Source: JAVVHH01 sp964235765
GTDB taxonomy: Bacteria; Pseudomonadota; Alphaproteobacteria; Acetobacterales; Acetobacteraceae
DNA length: 64,000 bases
Direction: 5' to 3'
NCBI GenBank assembly: GCA_964235765.1
Contig: CAXSDH010000010.1
Span: forward strand, 1-64,000
In this document: one piece after another, positions 34,130-42,992 of the stretch
Layout: each line of letters opens with the position of its first letter
Numbering within the stretch: position 1 is the first letter of the stretch
Program-made: the position numbers and the translations under genes
Notes under the pieces: generated by a model
What the model was told of the DNA's origin: nothing
The model's database searches: none
The model's input: only the letters and a program-made list of their open reading frames with translations

Positions 34130-34741
34130 ATGCGGTGGGGCTTTGCCGGATCAACCATGCTGCATGCGGCGTTTGGATTGCTGCTGCTGCCGCCGATGTG
34201 GCGCGGCGGCGGCCCGGCTGCCGAGGCGCCCCTCATCGAGGTGGAGCTGATCCAGCAGCAGCCGATGCAGCAAGGGGGTGCCGCGGCCGAGGCGGCCCCC
34301 CCGCCGCCCCTCGACAGTCCGGCACTGGACGCGGGCGGGGATGGCGGCGTGCCCCCGCCCGCAAGCCCGACGCCCCCAGGGCGGCAAGGATCGCCCGCGG
34401 TGAACCTGGGCGATGGCGACCGCAGCCAGGACGACCTTTCCGTCACTGGAGAGAACATCGTGCCACCCGCACCTGACGCGGTGTTCCGCAACCGGCCGCC
34501 GTCCTACCCGCCGGACGCGGCGCGGCGGGGCGCCGAGGGCACGGTGCGTTTGCTGGTCCGCGTCTCCGCGCTTGGCCGGCCGGACCAGGTGCTGGTTGCC
34601 GGCAGCAGCGGCACGGCCAGCCTGGATCGCGCGGCGCGGGAAGCTGTGCTGTTGTGGCGGTTCCGCCCCGCGCGGGCCGGCGCGACCCCCGTGCCTTTCG
34701 ACTACCAGCTGAATATCCGCTTCACGACAGGAGACCGCTGA
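34130..34741 (+). CDS. TonB-like energy transducer
   Basis: 203 aa. A short N-terminus is followed by a TM anchor (MLHAAFGLLLLPPMW), a Pro/Gly/Gln-rich periplasmic spacer (about 40-120) and a TonB C-terminal domain (NRPPSYPPDAARRGAEGTVRLLVRVSALGRPDQVLVAGSSG ... LLWRFRPARAG). It should couple proton motive force to an outer membrane receptor or act as a TonB-domain envelope protein. No ExbB/ExbD or receptor is nearby. Its stop shares a base with the adenosyltransferase start, so the metH-CDF-TonB-PduO run is compact. Confidence 0.8.
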   Translation: MRWGFAGSTMLHAAFGLLLLPPMWRGGGPAAEAPLIEVELIQQQPMQQGGAAAEAAPPPPLDSPALDAGGDGGVPPPASPTPPGRQGSPAVNLGDGDRSQDDLSVTGENIVPPAPDAVFRNRPPSYPPDAARRGAEGTVRLLVRVSALGRPDQVLVAGSSGTASLDRAAREAVLLWRFRPARAGATPVPFDYQLNIRFTTGDR

Positions 34742-35295
34742 TGATCAGGATCGACCGCGTGGTTACCCGCGGCGGCGACGGCGGACAGACCTCCCTCGGC
34801 GACGGAACGCGCGTGGCGAAAGACGATCTGCGCGTGGAAGCATACGGGACGGTGGACGAGGCCAATGCAGCGCTCGGCCTGTTGCGTCTGCATGTCGCGG
34901 GCGATCCCGAAGTCGACCTCATGCTAGCTCGTATTTTGAACGACCTGTTCGACGTTGGCGCCGACCTGTGCGTGCCGGGCGAGGCGGGCGACCGCCTGCG
35001 AGTGACCGACGCGCCCAGCATTCGGCTCGAGGCGGAGGTGGCCGCCATGAACGCCAGCTTGCCGCCGCTGGGCAGCTTCGTCCTGCCCGGCGGCACGCCC
35101 GGCGCCGCTCATGCCCACCTTGCCCGCACCATTGTCCGGCGAGCCGAGCGCCTCGTGGTGCGGCTCGCGCGTGAGCAAGCGGTGAACCCGGCCGTGATCC
35201 GGCTGTTGAACAGGTTATCCGACCATCTTTTCGTGCTCGGCCGCCGCCTCAACGCCGGCCAGGACGTGTTGTGGACGCCAGGAGCGAATCGCTGA
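34741..35295 (+). CDS. Cob(I)yrinic acid a,c-diamide/cobalamin adenosyltransferase, PduO type
   Basis: 184 aa. RVVTRGGDGGQTSLGDGTRVAKDD is the ATP-binding N-terminus of the PduO family. VEAYGTVDEANAALGLLR, the acidic PGEAGDRLRVT region, FVLPGGTPGAAHAHLARTIVRRAER and LNRLSDHLFVLGRRLN complete the trimeric helical fold. It converts cob(I)alamin and ATP to adenosylcobalamin. It sits three genes downstream of the B12 enzyme metH, suggesting a cobalamin-use cluster. Confidence 0.92.
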   Translation: MIRIDRVVTRGGDGGQTSLGDGTRVAKDDLRVEAYGTVDEANAALGLLRLHVAGDPEVDLMLARILNDLFDVGADLCVPGEAGDRLRVTDAPSIRLEAEVAAMNASLPPLGSFVLPGGTPGAAHAHLARTIVRRAERLVVRLAREQAVNPAVIRLLNRLSDHLFVLGRRLNAGQDVLWTPGANR

Positions 35296-36392
35296 TGCCG
35301 GATAAGCAACTCGTGGCGCCCGGCCCAGTCGATGGGCGGCCTGACATGCCGCTGCCGCATGATCCTAAAACCGTGTTCCTGGGCGGCCTGTTTCTGCTCG
35401 CTATCCTGACCGCCCTCTTTGTCGCACGAGACGTCATCCTGCCAGTCGCCATCGCTCTGGTTTTAAAGCTGCTCCTGCAGCCGCTCGTGCGCCAGTTCGA
35501 ACGGATCCATATCCCGAAGGCACTCGGCGCGCTCGCCAGCCTCGTACTCCTGCTTGGCGTGCTTGGCGGGCTCGGCACCATCCTGTCGAGCCCGGCCTCC
35601 AGGATGATCCGCGACTTCCCGGGAACGTTGACGAAATTGCAGGAGACCGTGGAGCCGCTGAGACATCTGGTGGAGCGGTTGCAGGGTATGATGGGCAGTG
35701 CCGGCCTGGGCGAAAGCGCCATGGCCGACCCGGCTGAAACGTTGAAGGCGAAGGCTAGCAGCATCGTCGGGGCCTTTGCCTCGGGCGCCAGCAGCTTCGC
35801 CTCGCACCTGCTCGAGACGGTGCTGATCCTGTTCTACATGTTGGTGTTCGGCGAAACCTTCATGCGCCGTTTCGTGGAAATCCTGCCCCGGCTCGGGGAC
35901 AAGCGGCAGGCGGTGGACATCTCCAACGCGGTGGAACGGGACATCTCGGCCTATCTGCTCACCATCTCGATCATCAATGCCATTGTTGGCACGGCGTGCG
36001 CGGGAGTGATGTGGGCGTTCGGCGTGCCAGGTCCGCTGCTTTGGGGCGTGGTGGCGTTCTGCCTGAACTTCGTGCCGATCCTGGGCCCGGTCTTCGGCGT
36101 GCTGCTGTTCGGGGTGATCGGGCTGGCGACGCTTGGGGCGGCCTGGTCGAGCCTGCTGCCCGCGGCGGCGTACCTCGCGATCCACTTTGCCGAGGGCGAG
36201 ATGATCACGCCGCTGCTGCTGGCCAAGCGTTTCACCTTGAACCCGATCGGCATCATGGTGGGCTTGATCTTCTGGTATTGGATGTGGGGCATCCAGGGCG
36301 CCATCCTTTCGGTGCCGCTACTCGCGATCACCAAGATCGTCTGCGACCGCCTGCGCCCGTTCCGCGCTTTGGGCCACCTGCTCGAAGGATAG
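35295..36392 (+). CDS. AI-2E family transporter (PerM-like permease)
   Basis: 365-aa membrane protein with about eight hydrophobic segments: TM1-2 near the N-terminus (TVFLGGLFLLAILTALFVARD, ILPVAIALVLKLLLQPLV), a soluble stretch (about 100-180), then a TM bundle with GPLLWGVVAFCLNFVPILGPVFG and AEGEMITPLLLAKRFTLNPI, the family signature. Substrates of this family are diverse and mostly unknown. The ATG at 35295 overlaps the previous stop (TGATG) and has AGGAGC upstream; a GTG at 35271 is less likely. Confidence 0.87.
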   Translation: MPDKQLVAPGPVDGRPDMPLPHDPKTVFLGGLFLLAILTALFVARDVILPVAIALVLKLLLQPLVRQFERIHIPKALGALASLVLLLGVLGGLGTILSSPASRMIRDFPGTLTKLQETVEPLRHLVERLQGMMGSAGLGESAMADPAETLKAKASSIVGAFASGASSFASHLLETVLILFYMLVFGETFMRRFVEILPRLGDKRQAVDISNAVERDISAYLLTISIINAIVGTACAGVMWAFGVPGPLLWGVVAFCLNFVPILGPVFGVLLFGVIGLATLGAAWSSLLPAAAYLAIHFAEGEMITPLLLAKRFTLNPIGIMVGLIFWYWMWGIQGAILSVPLLAITKIVCDRLRPFRALGHLLEG

Positions 36393-36415
36393 CTGCAACT
36401 CTCGCAGCGTTGCCG

Positions 36416-36868
36416 TCATCGCAACGTTAGGCGGATGCCGTCCGCCGAGCCCTGCAGCCGGGCTCCATGCGTGACGTGGTCCACCCGGATCTCGACGCCA
36501 TTTCCGTTCTTCAGCACCTGGCCGCCGATGCCGTTCACCAAGGTCGCCTCTCCAGTCGCAGCGGCGTAGGTGCCGCTGAAGTCCTGTAAGCGGCGGAGGT
36601 TGTAAACGCGCCCGGCGCCGGCCACCCGGGAGAAGCCGATGTCGGCCACGGTCACGCCATTGACGGTGAAACGGTATTGCCGACCGCCGTAGCGCAAGGT
36701 GCCATCACCCCAGGTATAACCGACGCCTAGGGCGGCGCCGCGGGCCGAGATGGAGATCGTGCCCGATGGCGGGCCACTGACGCCGGGATCGCGCCGTTGC
36801 GCCACAGCGGGCGCGGATACTATGGCCGCGCAGCAAGCGAGAAGGGCCAGTCGGCCAGGGCAGGTCAT
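36416..36868 (-). CDS. Exported hypothetical protein, beta-rich
   Basis: 150 aa; family not recognised. Cleavable signal peptide (MTCPGRLALLACCAAIVSAPAVAQ). The mature part is a glycine-rich series of beta strands: SISARGAALGVGYTWGDGTLRYGGRQYRFTVNGVTVADIGFSRVAG followed by VYNLRRLQDFSGTYAAATGEATLVNGIGGQVLKNGNGVEIRVD. Stand-alone gene, convergent with the AI-2E gene. Probably periplasmic. Confidence 0.7.
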   Translation of the reverse strand: MTCPGRLALLACCAAIVSAPAVAQRRDPGVSGPPSGTISISARGAALGVGYTWGDGTLRYGGRQYRFTVNGVTVADIGFSRVAGAGRVYNLRRLQDFSGTYAAATGEATLVNGIGGQVLKNGNGVEIRVDHVTHGARLQGSADGIRLTLR

Positions 36869-36953
36869 GGCGGGTTCCCGTGCAGTCAGAGTTGATGCTG
36901 AACGGCCCGCACCGCAAAACGTTCCGCCACGCGTTCGGTCGACTGGTGCGACG

Positions 36954-37337
36954 CTACAGCCCCGCGTTCAGCGACTTCGGCCAGCGCGCGGCCCGGTAGC
37001 GTTGCTGGGCCGGCGTGGCGGCCGGGTCATCGGCCACGCCCTGCCGCGGCCCGGGCAGCAAAGCTGGGTTCGCCCAGCAGTCGACCACGCCCAGGCTCCG
37101 CGTGCAAAAGGCGCTGGCCTGCTCCGGCCCATCCCGCGCGGCACAGTAGGTCAGCCCGCGGTCGAGCCGGACGATGGAGCAGTCCCGCCCAGAGATGGCG
37201 GACACGCCGAGATCGACGATGCCGCGCCCGAAAACGACCACGCTGGCCGCCTCCGCCGCGAGCAGCGCGCCCGTGGGTTCGACCCCGCCGGCGCAGCCCG
37301 GCAGCAAAGCCATCACGAACAGCAGGAGACGGTGCAT
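36954..37337 (-). CDS. Small hypothetical lipoprotein
   Basis: 127 aa. The N-terminus MHRLLLFVMALLPGC is a lipoprotein signal with lipobox LPGC (Cys15). The mature part contains a short hydrophobic helix (GALLAAEAASVVVFGRGIVDLGVSAISG) and three further cysteines in DCSIVRLDRGLTYCA and AFCTRSLGVVDCWA, suggesting disulfides. Function unknown. Divergent from the YfgM-bamB-der operon. Confidence 0.7.
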   Translation of the reverse strand: MHRLLLFVMALLPGCAGGVEPTGALLAAEAASVVVFGRGIVDLGVSAISGRDCSIVRLDRGLTYCAARDGPEQASAFCTRSLGVVDCWANPALLPGPRQGVADDPAATPAQQRYRAARWPKSLNAGL

Positions 37338-37434
37338 GCCCCATCATGGCCGTGCCGGATGAAGAAAGAGTTACGGCTGTTTGCCCTGCCCTTGCCGCGC
37401 CGGTATGGTCCGGCCGAACTCCGTGGGGCTGAGT

Positions 37435-38136
37435 GTGGCTGACATCTTCGATGAGGTGAATGAGGATCTGCGGGCCGACCGGGCGCGCCAACTGATGAAG
37501 CAGTATGGCGGCCTGCTGGTTCTGGCGGTCGTGCTGGTGATTGCAGGCGTGGCCGGCTGGCAGGGCTGGCGCTGGCAGCAAACCAAGAGGACCGACACGG
37601 TCGCTGCCGGCTTCTTGACGGCGATGCGCGACTCAAGCGGCCCCGCCGAGGCCGCAGCTCCCGCCCGCGCCCAGGCGGAAGCCGAGTTCGCCCGCCTGGC
37701 CGTAAGCGGCCCGGAAGGGTATCGCACCCTCTCGCGGCTGCGCGGCGCCGCCCTGCGGGCGAGCGCGGGCGACCTGCCGGGCGCGCTCGCGCTTTGGGAC
37801 CAGTTGGCGGCCGATACGGAGGCCGAACCGCAGCTGCGCGACCTCGCGAACCTGCTATGGGTGCAGCATCAAGTCGATGCGGGCGACCCTCCCGCCGTTC
37901 AGGGCCGTCTGGCGCCGCTCGTTGCCCCGGGAAATCCCTGGCGCCCACTCGCCCTGGAAAGCCAGGCCTGGCTGCTCATCAGAACGGGCGAGACCGAAAA
38001 GGCGCGCGACCTCCTCCGCCAGCTTTCGACCGACGCCACCTCGCCCGATGGCGCCCGCGCCCGCGCCGGCGGCCTGCTGTCGCGAATGGGAGAGCCGGCG
38101 CCAGCAGCCCCCGCACCTCCCGGAGCAGGCGGGTGA
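37435..38136 (+). CDS. YfgM/TPR-like inner-membrane protein
   Basis: 233 aa. A cytoplasmic N-terminus (VADIFDEVNEDLRADRARQLMKQYG), one TM segment (LLVLAVVLVIAGVAGWQGWRWW-like) and a periplasmic TPR-like domain (SGPEGYRTLSRLRGAALRASAGDLPGALALWDQLA). The same protein type precedes bamB and der in many Proteobacteria and in E. coli is a Sec-translocon-associated chaperone partner. The GTG at 37435 is chosen because the family starts at ADIFDEV; GTG 37423 and ATG 37405 are alternatives. The stop overlaps the bamB start (GTGA). Confidence 0.8.
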   Translation: MADIFDEVNEDLRADRARQLMKQYGGLLVLAVVLVIAGVAGWQGWRWQQTKRTDTVAAGFLTAMRDSSGPAEAAAPARAQAEAEFARLAVSGPEGYRTLSRLRGAALRASAGDLPGALALWDQLAADTEAEPQLRDLANLLWVQHQVDAGDPPAVQGRLAPLVAPGNPWRPLALESQAWLLIRTGETEKARDLLRQLSTDATSPDGARARAGGLLSRMGEPAPAAPAPPGAGG

Positions 38137-39452
38137 GCCTGTCGCGCCGCGCGGCGCTGCTCGGGCTGCCGCTCAGCCTTGGGGCGTGCAGCCTGTTCGA
38201 CAACTGGTTCGGCGAGACCAAGCCTTCCCTGGCCGGAAAGCGCGAGTCGGTGGTGGCCGTGCGCCGTGGGCTGGATGTCGATGCCGCCGACCGTCGGGCC
38301 ATCGTTCTGCCGCCAGCGTTGCCCTTCGCGGAGTGGCCGCAAGCCGGAGGCGGCCCGACCCATGTCGTCGGCCACGTGGCGGTGAGCGGATTGCAGCCGG
38401 GCTGGCGCGCAAGCATCGGCGACGGCGGCGGCTATCGCGCCAAGATCACCGCCCAGCCCGTGGTGTCCGGTGGCCGGGTGTTCACCATGGATAGCGACGG
38501 CCAGGTCGCCGCCTTCGATGTGGCGACCGGGTCACGCCAGTGGCGGACGGATACACAGGGCGAGAAGGACCGCAGCACCAACCTGGGGGGCGGCATCGCC
38601 GTGATCGGCGGCACTATCTATGCCACCACCGGCCGGGCGGAGGCCTTGTCGCTGGATGCGGCGACAGGTAAAATCGGCTGGCGGAAGCCGCTGGGCTCCC
38701 CGGCCCGGTCCGGCCCGGCGGTGGCCGACGGGCGCCTCTATCTGACCACGCTCGATGACCGGCTGATCGCGCTCAACGCCGCCGACGGCGAGCGGGTGTG
38801 GGCCTTCCAGGCGGCCACGACCTCCACGACCGTGCTGGCCGGGGCCGCGCCCGCCGTGAGCGACGGCTTCGTGGTGGCCGGCTTCGGCTCGGGCGACCTC
38901 GTGACCGTGCGCGCCGAGAGCGGCGTGCTGGCCTGGAGCGACAGCCTGGCGTCGGCCCGCGGGCGCAACAGCCTGGTGGACCTTTCGGCCATCCGCGCGC
39001 TTCCGGTGCTGGACCGCGGCCGGGTTTATGCCATCGGCGTCGGCGGGCTGCTGGTGGCGCTGGACCTGCGCTCCGGCCGGCGGCTGTGGGAACGCGAGGT
39101 CGGCGGCGGCGAGACGCCGTGGCTGGCCGGCGACTGGCTGTTCGTGCAGACGCTCGAACAATCCTTGGCGGCGATCAACCGCGACGACGGGCGGGTCCGC
39201 TGGATTCAGGACCTGCCGCGCTGGGACAATCCCGAGAAGCGCCGCGACCCGTTGTTCTGGACCGGCCCGGTGCTTGTGAGCGGCAAGCTCGTGCTCGCGG
39301 GCAGCAGCGAACTGGCGGTTTCGGTGGACCCCATCACCGGGGCCGTGCAGGGCAAGCAAGCGCTCCGCGGCCCGGCCAGCGTGCCGCCGCTTGCCGCCGC
39401 AGGCAGCATGTTCATCGTCACCGACGATGGTACGATCCAGGCCTTCCGTTGA
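38133..39452 (+). CDS. bamB: Outer membrane protein assembly factor BamB
   Basis: 439 aa, eight-bladed PQQ-type beta-propeller lipoprotein of the BAM complex. Lipoprotein signal LLGLPLSLGAC. Propeller repeats include VVSGGRVFTMDSDGQVAAFDVATGSRQW, ISGGTIYATTGRAEALSLDAATGKIGW-like and PAVADGRLYLTTLDDRLIALNAADGERVW. The GTG at 38133 has GGAGCAGG upstream and overlaps the previous stop; an open frame extends upstream but inside the YfgM gene. der follows with a 4-base overlap (TTGA). Confidence 0.92.
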   Translation: MSLSRRAALLGLPLSLGACSLFDNWFGETKPSLAGKRESVVAVRRGLDVDAADRRAIVLPPALPFAEWPQAGGGPTHVVGHVAVSGLQPGWRASIGDGGGYRAKITAQPVVSGGRVFTMDSDGQVAAFDVATGSRQWRTDTQGEKDRSTNLGGGIAVIGGTIYATTGRAEALSLDAATGKIGWRKPLGSPARSGPAVADGRLYLTTLDDRLIALNAADGERVWAFQAATTSTTVLAGAAPAVSDGFVVAGFGSGDLVTVRAESGVLAWSDSLASARGRNSLVDLSAIRALPVLDRGRVYAIGVGGLLVALDLRSGRRLWEREVGGGETPWLAGDWLFVQTLEQSLAAINRDDGRVRWIQDLPRWDNPEKRRDPLFWTGPVLVSGKLVLAGSSELAVSVDPITGAVQGKQALRGPASVPPLAAAGSMFIVTDDGTIQAFR

Positions 39453-40789
39453 CGGCGCTCCCGATCGTCGTCATCGCCGGGCGGCCCAACGTCGGCAAGT
39501 CGACGCTGTTCAACAAGCTGGCCGGGCGGCGCTCGGCGATCGTGTCCGATACGCCCGGCGTCACACGCGACCGCAAGGATGCCGAGGCGCTGCTGCGCGG
39601 CAAGCGGGTCCGGCTGATCGATACGGCGGGGCTGGAGGAATCGGCGCCGGACTCCCTGCCCGGCCGCATGCGCGCCTCCTCCGAGGCCGCGGTGGCGCAG
39701 GCCGACCTGATCGTGTTCGTGGTGGATGCGCGCTCCGGCGTGCTGCCCGCCGACCAGCATTTTGCGGATTGGCTGCGCCGCCAGGGCCGCCCGGTGCTGC
39801 TGGTCGCCAACAAGGCCGAGGGCCGCGCGGGCGCTGCGGCGGCGCTGGAGGCCTACTCGCTCGGCCTCGGCCAGCCGCTCGCGATGTCGGCCGAGCACGG
39901 CGAGGGCCTCTCGGACCTGATGACGGAGATCGCCGACCGGCTGCCCGAGCAGGTCCCCGAGGACGAGGATGCCGAAAACCGCCCGCTGAAGCTCGCCATC
40001 GTCGGCCGCCCGAACGCCGGGAAATCGACCCTGTTGAACCGGCTGCTGGGCGAGGAGCGCATGATCACCGGGCCGGAGCCCGGCCTGACGCGCGACGCCG
40101 TGGCCGTGATGCTGGCCGATGCGATGGGGCCGATCGAGCTGGTGGACACGGCCGGGCTGCGGCGCAAGGCGCGGGTGGAGTTGCCGCTCGAGAAGATGTC
40201 GGTCAGCGCCAGCATCGAGGCGCTGAAGATGGCCGAGGTGGTGGTGTTGTGCGTCGATGCGGTCGAGGGGCTGCACGAGCAGGATCTGCAGATCGGCCGG
40301 CTGATCGAGCGCGAGGGCCGCGCCTGCGTGCTGGCGCTCAACAAATGGGACGCGGTGGCGGATCGCGGCGTCACGCGCAAGGACATCGGCGAGCGGCTGG
40401 AAACCGGCATGGCGCAGATGAAGGGCATCCCGGTGGTGACGTTCTCGGCGCTGACCGGCGCCGGGGTGGACCGGCTGCTGCCGGCGGTACGGGCGGTGCA
40501 CGAGACTTGGAACAGCCGAGTCGCGACGGGGGCGTTGAACCGCTGGTTCGAGGGCGCGCTTGAACGGCACGCGCCGCCGCTGGTGGATGGGCGGCGGCTG
40601 AAGCTGCGCTACATCACCCAGGCGAAAGCGCGGCCGCCCACCTTCATCGCGTTCGGCACGCGCGCGGAGCAGACGCCCGACGACTATACAAGGTACCTCG
40701 TGAACAGCATGCGCGACGAGTTCAAGCTGCCGGGCGTCCCGATCCGGCTGCTGCTGCGCGGCACCAAGAACCCGTTTGCGGAGGATTAG
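39449..40789 (+). CDS. der: Ribosome-associated GTPase Der (EngA)
   Basis: 446 aa with two tandem GTPase domains, the family hallmark. The first P-loop is GRPNVGKST (11-19) with DTPGVTRD and DTAGLE; the second is GRPNAGKST (186-194) with EPGLTRD, DTAGLRRKARVE and NKWD. The C-terminal KH-like domain ends RLLLRGTKNPF. It acts in 50S subunit maturation. The only plausible start is TTG at 39449, four bases into the bamB stop, giving the usual LTALPIVVIAGRPNVGKS N-terminus. Confidence 0.95.
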   Translation: MTALPIVVIAGRPNVGKSTLFNKLAGRRSAIVSDTPGVTRDRKDAEALLRGKRVRLIDTAGLEESAPDSLPGRMRASSEAAVAQADLIVFVVDARSGVLPADQHFADWLRRQGRPVLLVANKAEGRAGAAAALEAYSLGLGQPLAMSAEHGEGLSDLMTEIADRLPEQVPEDEDAENRPLKLAIVGRPNAGKSTLLNRLLGEERMITGPEPGLTRDAVAVMLADAMGPIELVDTAGLRRKARVELPLEKMSVSASIEALKMAEVVVLCVDAVEGLHEQDLQIGRLIEREGRACVLALNKWDAVADRGVTRKDIGERLETGMAQMKGIPVVTFSALTGAGVDRLLPAVRAVHETWNSRVATGALNRWFEGALERHAPPLVDGRRLKLRYITQAKARPPTFIAFGTRAEQTPDDYTRYLVNSMRDEFKLPGVPIRLLLRGTKNPFAED

Positions 40790-40790
40790 C

Positions 40791-41348
40791 ATGCAGCGTG
40801 CGTTGACCGCCCTGGCGCTCGCCGCCGCGCTCGCCGGCCCAGCGGCAGCACAGCCGGCCCGCACGCCGGCCCCATCCGCCTCCGCCGCCCCCGCCGAGCC
40901 GCAGCGCACCACGGCCACCTTCGGCGATTGGACGCTGCGCTGCCAGCGGCCGGAAACCGGACCGCAAAGCTGCGAGGTCGGCCAGACCCTGTTCGACAAA
41001 ACGCAGCCCGTGGCGCAGACCGCCATCGGCCGGCCTTCCCGCAACGAGCCGCTGCGGCTCACCGTGCTGGTGCCCGTCAACGTGAGCCTTTCCAGCGGAG
41101 TCCGCATGCTCGGGGGCGAGAGCGAGGCCGGAGGGCCGTTGCTCGAGCTGGCCTGGCGACGCTGCGTTCCGGCCGGGTGCCTGGCCGACGCGCCCGTGAC
41201 GGACGAGGCGTTGCGCCGCATCCGCGCCCGGACCGAGAATGCCCGGCTGGTGTTCCAGGACAGCGCGGGGCGCGAGGCCGTGCTGCCCTTCTCGCCTCGC
41301 GGCCTGCCCCAGGCGATGGACGCGCTCGCCAAAGACGATCAACGCTGA
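40791..41348 (+). CDS. Invasion-associated locus B (IalB) family protein
   Basis: 185 aa. Signal peptide MQRALTALALAAALAGPAAAQ. The mature domain has ATFGDWTLRCQRPETGPQSCEVGQTL, LVPVNVSLSSGVRML, LAWRRCVPAGCLADAPV and LVFQDSAGREAVLPFSPRGL, the IalB pattern with paired cysteines. These periplasmic proteins are common in Alphaproteobacteria; despite the name they are not specific to pathogens. It starts 1 base after der stops and ends 5 bases before mazG. Confidence 0.87.
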   Translation: MQRALTALALAAALAGPAAAQPARTPAPSASAAPAEPQRTTATFGDWTLRCQRPETGPQSCEVGQTLFDKTQPVAQTAIGRPSRNEPLRLTVLVPVNVSLSSGVRMLGGESEAGGPLLELAWRRCVPAGCLADAPVTDEALRRIRARTENARLVFQDSAGREAVLPFSPRGLPQAMDALAKDDQR

Positions 41349-41353
41349 AGGCC

Positions 41354-42154
41354 TTGACCGTAGAGGCTGAGCGCCAACTCGCCCGCCTGCTCGCCGTCAT
41401 GGCGGCCTTGCGCGATGCCGAGAATGGCTGCCCCTGGGATCAGAGGCAAACCTTCGACACGATCGCACCCTATACGATCGAGGAGGCCTACGAGGTGGCC
41501 GACGCCATCGCGCGGCGGGACATGGCCGATCTGCCGGACGAGTTGGGCGATCTGCTGTTCCAGGTCGTCTATCATGCGCGCATGGCCGAGGAGGCCGGGC
41601 AATTCGGGTTCGCCGAGGTCGCGCAAGCGATCGCCGACAAGATGATCCGGCGCCATCCCGCCATCTTCCCGCAAGGCCAGCCGGGCGGTGGGCTGGGCTG
41701 GGAGGAGCAGAAACGCGCGGAACGGCGGGGGCGGCAGCGCGCGGGAGTGTTGGACGGCATTCCAGTGGGGTTGCCCGCCCTCACCCGCGCACTCAAGATC
41801 ACTGCCCGGGCTGGGGCCGTCGGGTTCGATTGGGCGGATGCCGAGCTGGTACTGGCGAAGCTCGAGGAAGAAATCGCGGAGGTGCGGGCCGAGTTGCCCG
41901 GCGCCGATCCAGAGCGGCTGGCCGACGAGGTTGGTGACGTGCTGTTCGTGGCGGCCAACCTCGCGCGCAAGCTGGGCCTCGATCCGGAGGCCTGCCTTCG
42001 TCAGGCGAACGACAAGTTCAGCCGCCGCTTCGAGGAGGTCGAGCGCCGGGTCGCGCGGGACGGGCTGACGCTGGCCGATGCGGGCCTGGAAGCGATGGAG
42101 GCGCATTGGACCGCTGTGAAGCGCACCGAACGCCTGCCTGGCGCGGACGAATAG
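41354..42154 (+). CDS. mazG: Nucleoside triphosphate pyrophosphohydrolase MazG
   Basis: 266 aa, two MazG domains. LLAVMAALRDAENGCPWDQRQTFDTI is the standard start. The first metal site is EEAYEVADAI ... DELGDLLFQVV, the second EEEIAEVRAELPG ... DEVGDVLFVAANLARKLG. It hydrolyses (d)NTPs to NMPs, sanitising the pool and lowering ppGpp in E. coli. No ATG fits the family N-terminus, so the TTG at 41354 (preceded by GAAGG) is chosen; ATG 41399 would remove the first helix. Last gene of the YfgM-bamB-der operon. Confidence 0.9.
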   Translation: MTVEAERQLARLLAVMAALRDAENGCPWDQRQTFDTIAPYTIEEAYEVADAIARRDMADLPDELGDLLFQVVYHARMAEEAGQFGFAEVAQAIADKMIRRHPAIFPQGQPGGGLGWEEQKRAERRGRQRAGVLDGIPVGLPALTRALKITARAGAVGFDWADAELVLAKLEEEIAEVRAELPGADPERLADEVGDVLFVAANLARKLGLDPEACLRQANDKFSRRFEEVERRVARDGLTLADAGLEAMEAHWTAVKRTERLPGADE

Positions 42155-42167
42155 ACGACGGCAACTC

Positions 42168-42992
42168 TCAGGCGTCGGCGAACAGCGTGGCGCGGAGGTC
42201 GGCCCAGCTTGCCTGGTCCGGCGCGCAGATCAGGCCGCCGTCGGATTGCGCCGGGCTATAGGGGGCGCCGTCCAGCTTGGCCGAATACCCCCCGGCTTCC
42301 CGGTGCAGCAGCCAGCCCGGCGCGTGGTCCCAGGGCAGCAGGCGGTTGAACACCACGAAATGGCAATGCCCGGCAGCCAGCATCCGGTATTGGTGGGCGG
42401 CGCAGCGGTAGTCCCAGGCCCCGGCGACCCTTGGCAAGCGGGCACAAACCTCGCTGCGCCGCGGTTCCGGCATGTAGCGCCAGGATACGCTGCCGGACAT
42501 GGCGGCCGCGGCCGCGGGTCCGGCCACCCGAAGCCGGGTGCGGGCGCCCCCGGCCGTTTCGAGCCAGGCCCCCTGCCCCAGCAACGCCGTCGCCGTATCG
42601 TCGCCGACCGGGTCGTGGATGATCGCGCCGACGACCGCGCCCCGTCGCACCGCGGCCACCATGGTTCCGAACAGGGGCAACCCGGCGCAAAAATTGGCGG
42701 TGCCGTCGATCGGGTCCAGGATGAAGCAAAGTTCCGCGTCGCCGATCGCCTCGAGCAGCGCCGGGTTGCGGGATGCGGCCTCCTCGCCCACGACGACGCA
42801 ACCGGGAAACAGCCGCTGCAGGCCGGTGGTCAGCCGCGCTTCCGCTGCCTCGTCGGCGACGGTGACCAGGTCGAGCGGACCCGACTTCACCTGGATGTCC
42901 GCCGGCGCCAGGTTGCGGAAGCGCGGCATGATCTCGGCCCGCGCGACGGCACGGACAAGCTGCACCACCTCCGCCAGCTCGGCGTTGCCCAT
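42168..42992 (-). CDS. Inositol monophosphatase family phosphatase
   Basis: 274 aa. Metal-binding motifs GEEAA (Glu), DPIDGTANF and LPWDHAPGWLLHREAGG place it in the IMPase superfamily. VKSGPLDLVTVADEAAE at the N-terminus is the Asp-rich beta-hairpin region. It could dephosphorylate inositol phosphate, histidinol phosphate (HisN) or PAP (CysQ). The WDHAPG motif differs from the usual WDxAAG by a Pro. It begins exactly after the hflX stop, so it ends the hfq-hflX transcript. Confidence 0.88.
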   Translation of the reverse strand: MGNAELAEVVQLVRAVARAEIMPRFRNLAPADIQVKSGPLDLVTVADEAAEARLTTGLQRLFPGCVVVGEEAASRNPALLEAIGDAELCFILDPIDGTANFCAGLPLFGTMVAAVRRGAVVGAIIHDPVGDDTATALLGQGAWLETAGGARTRLRVAGPAAAAAMSGSVSWRYMPEPRRSEVCARLPRVAGAWDYRCAAHQYRMLAAGHCHFVVFNRLLPWDHAPGWLLHREAGGYSAKLDGAPYSPAQSDGGLICAPDQASWADLRATLFADA

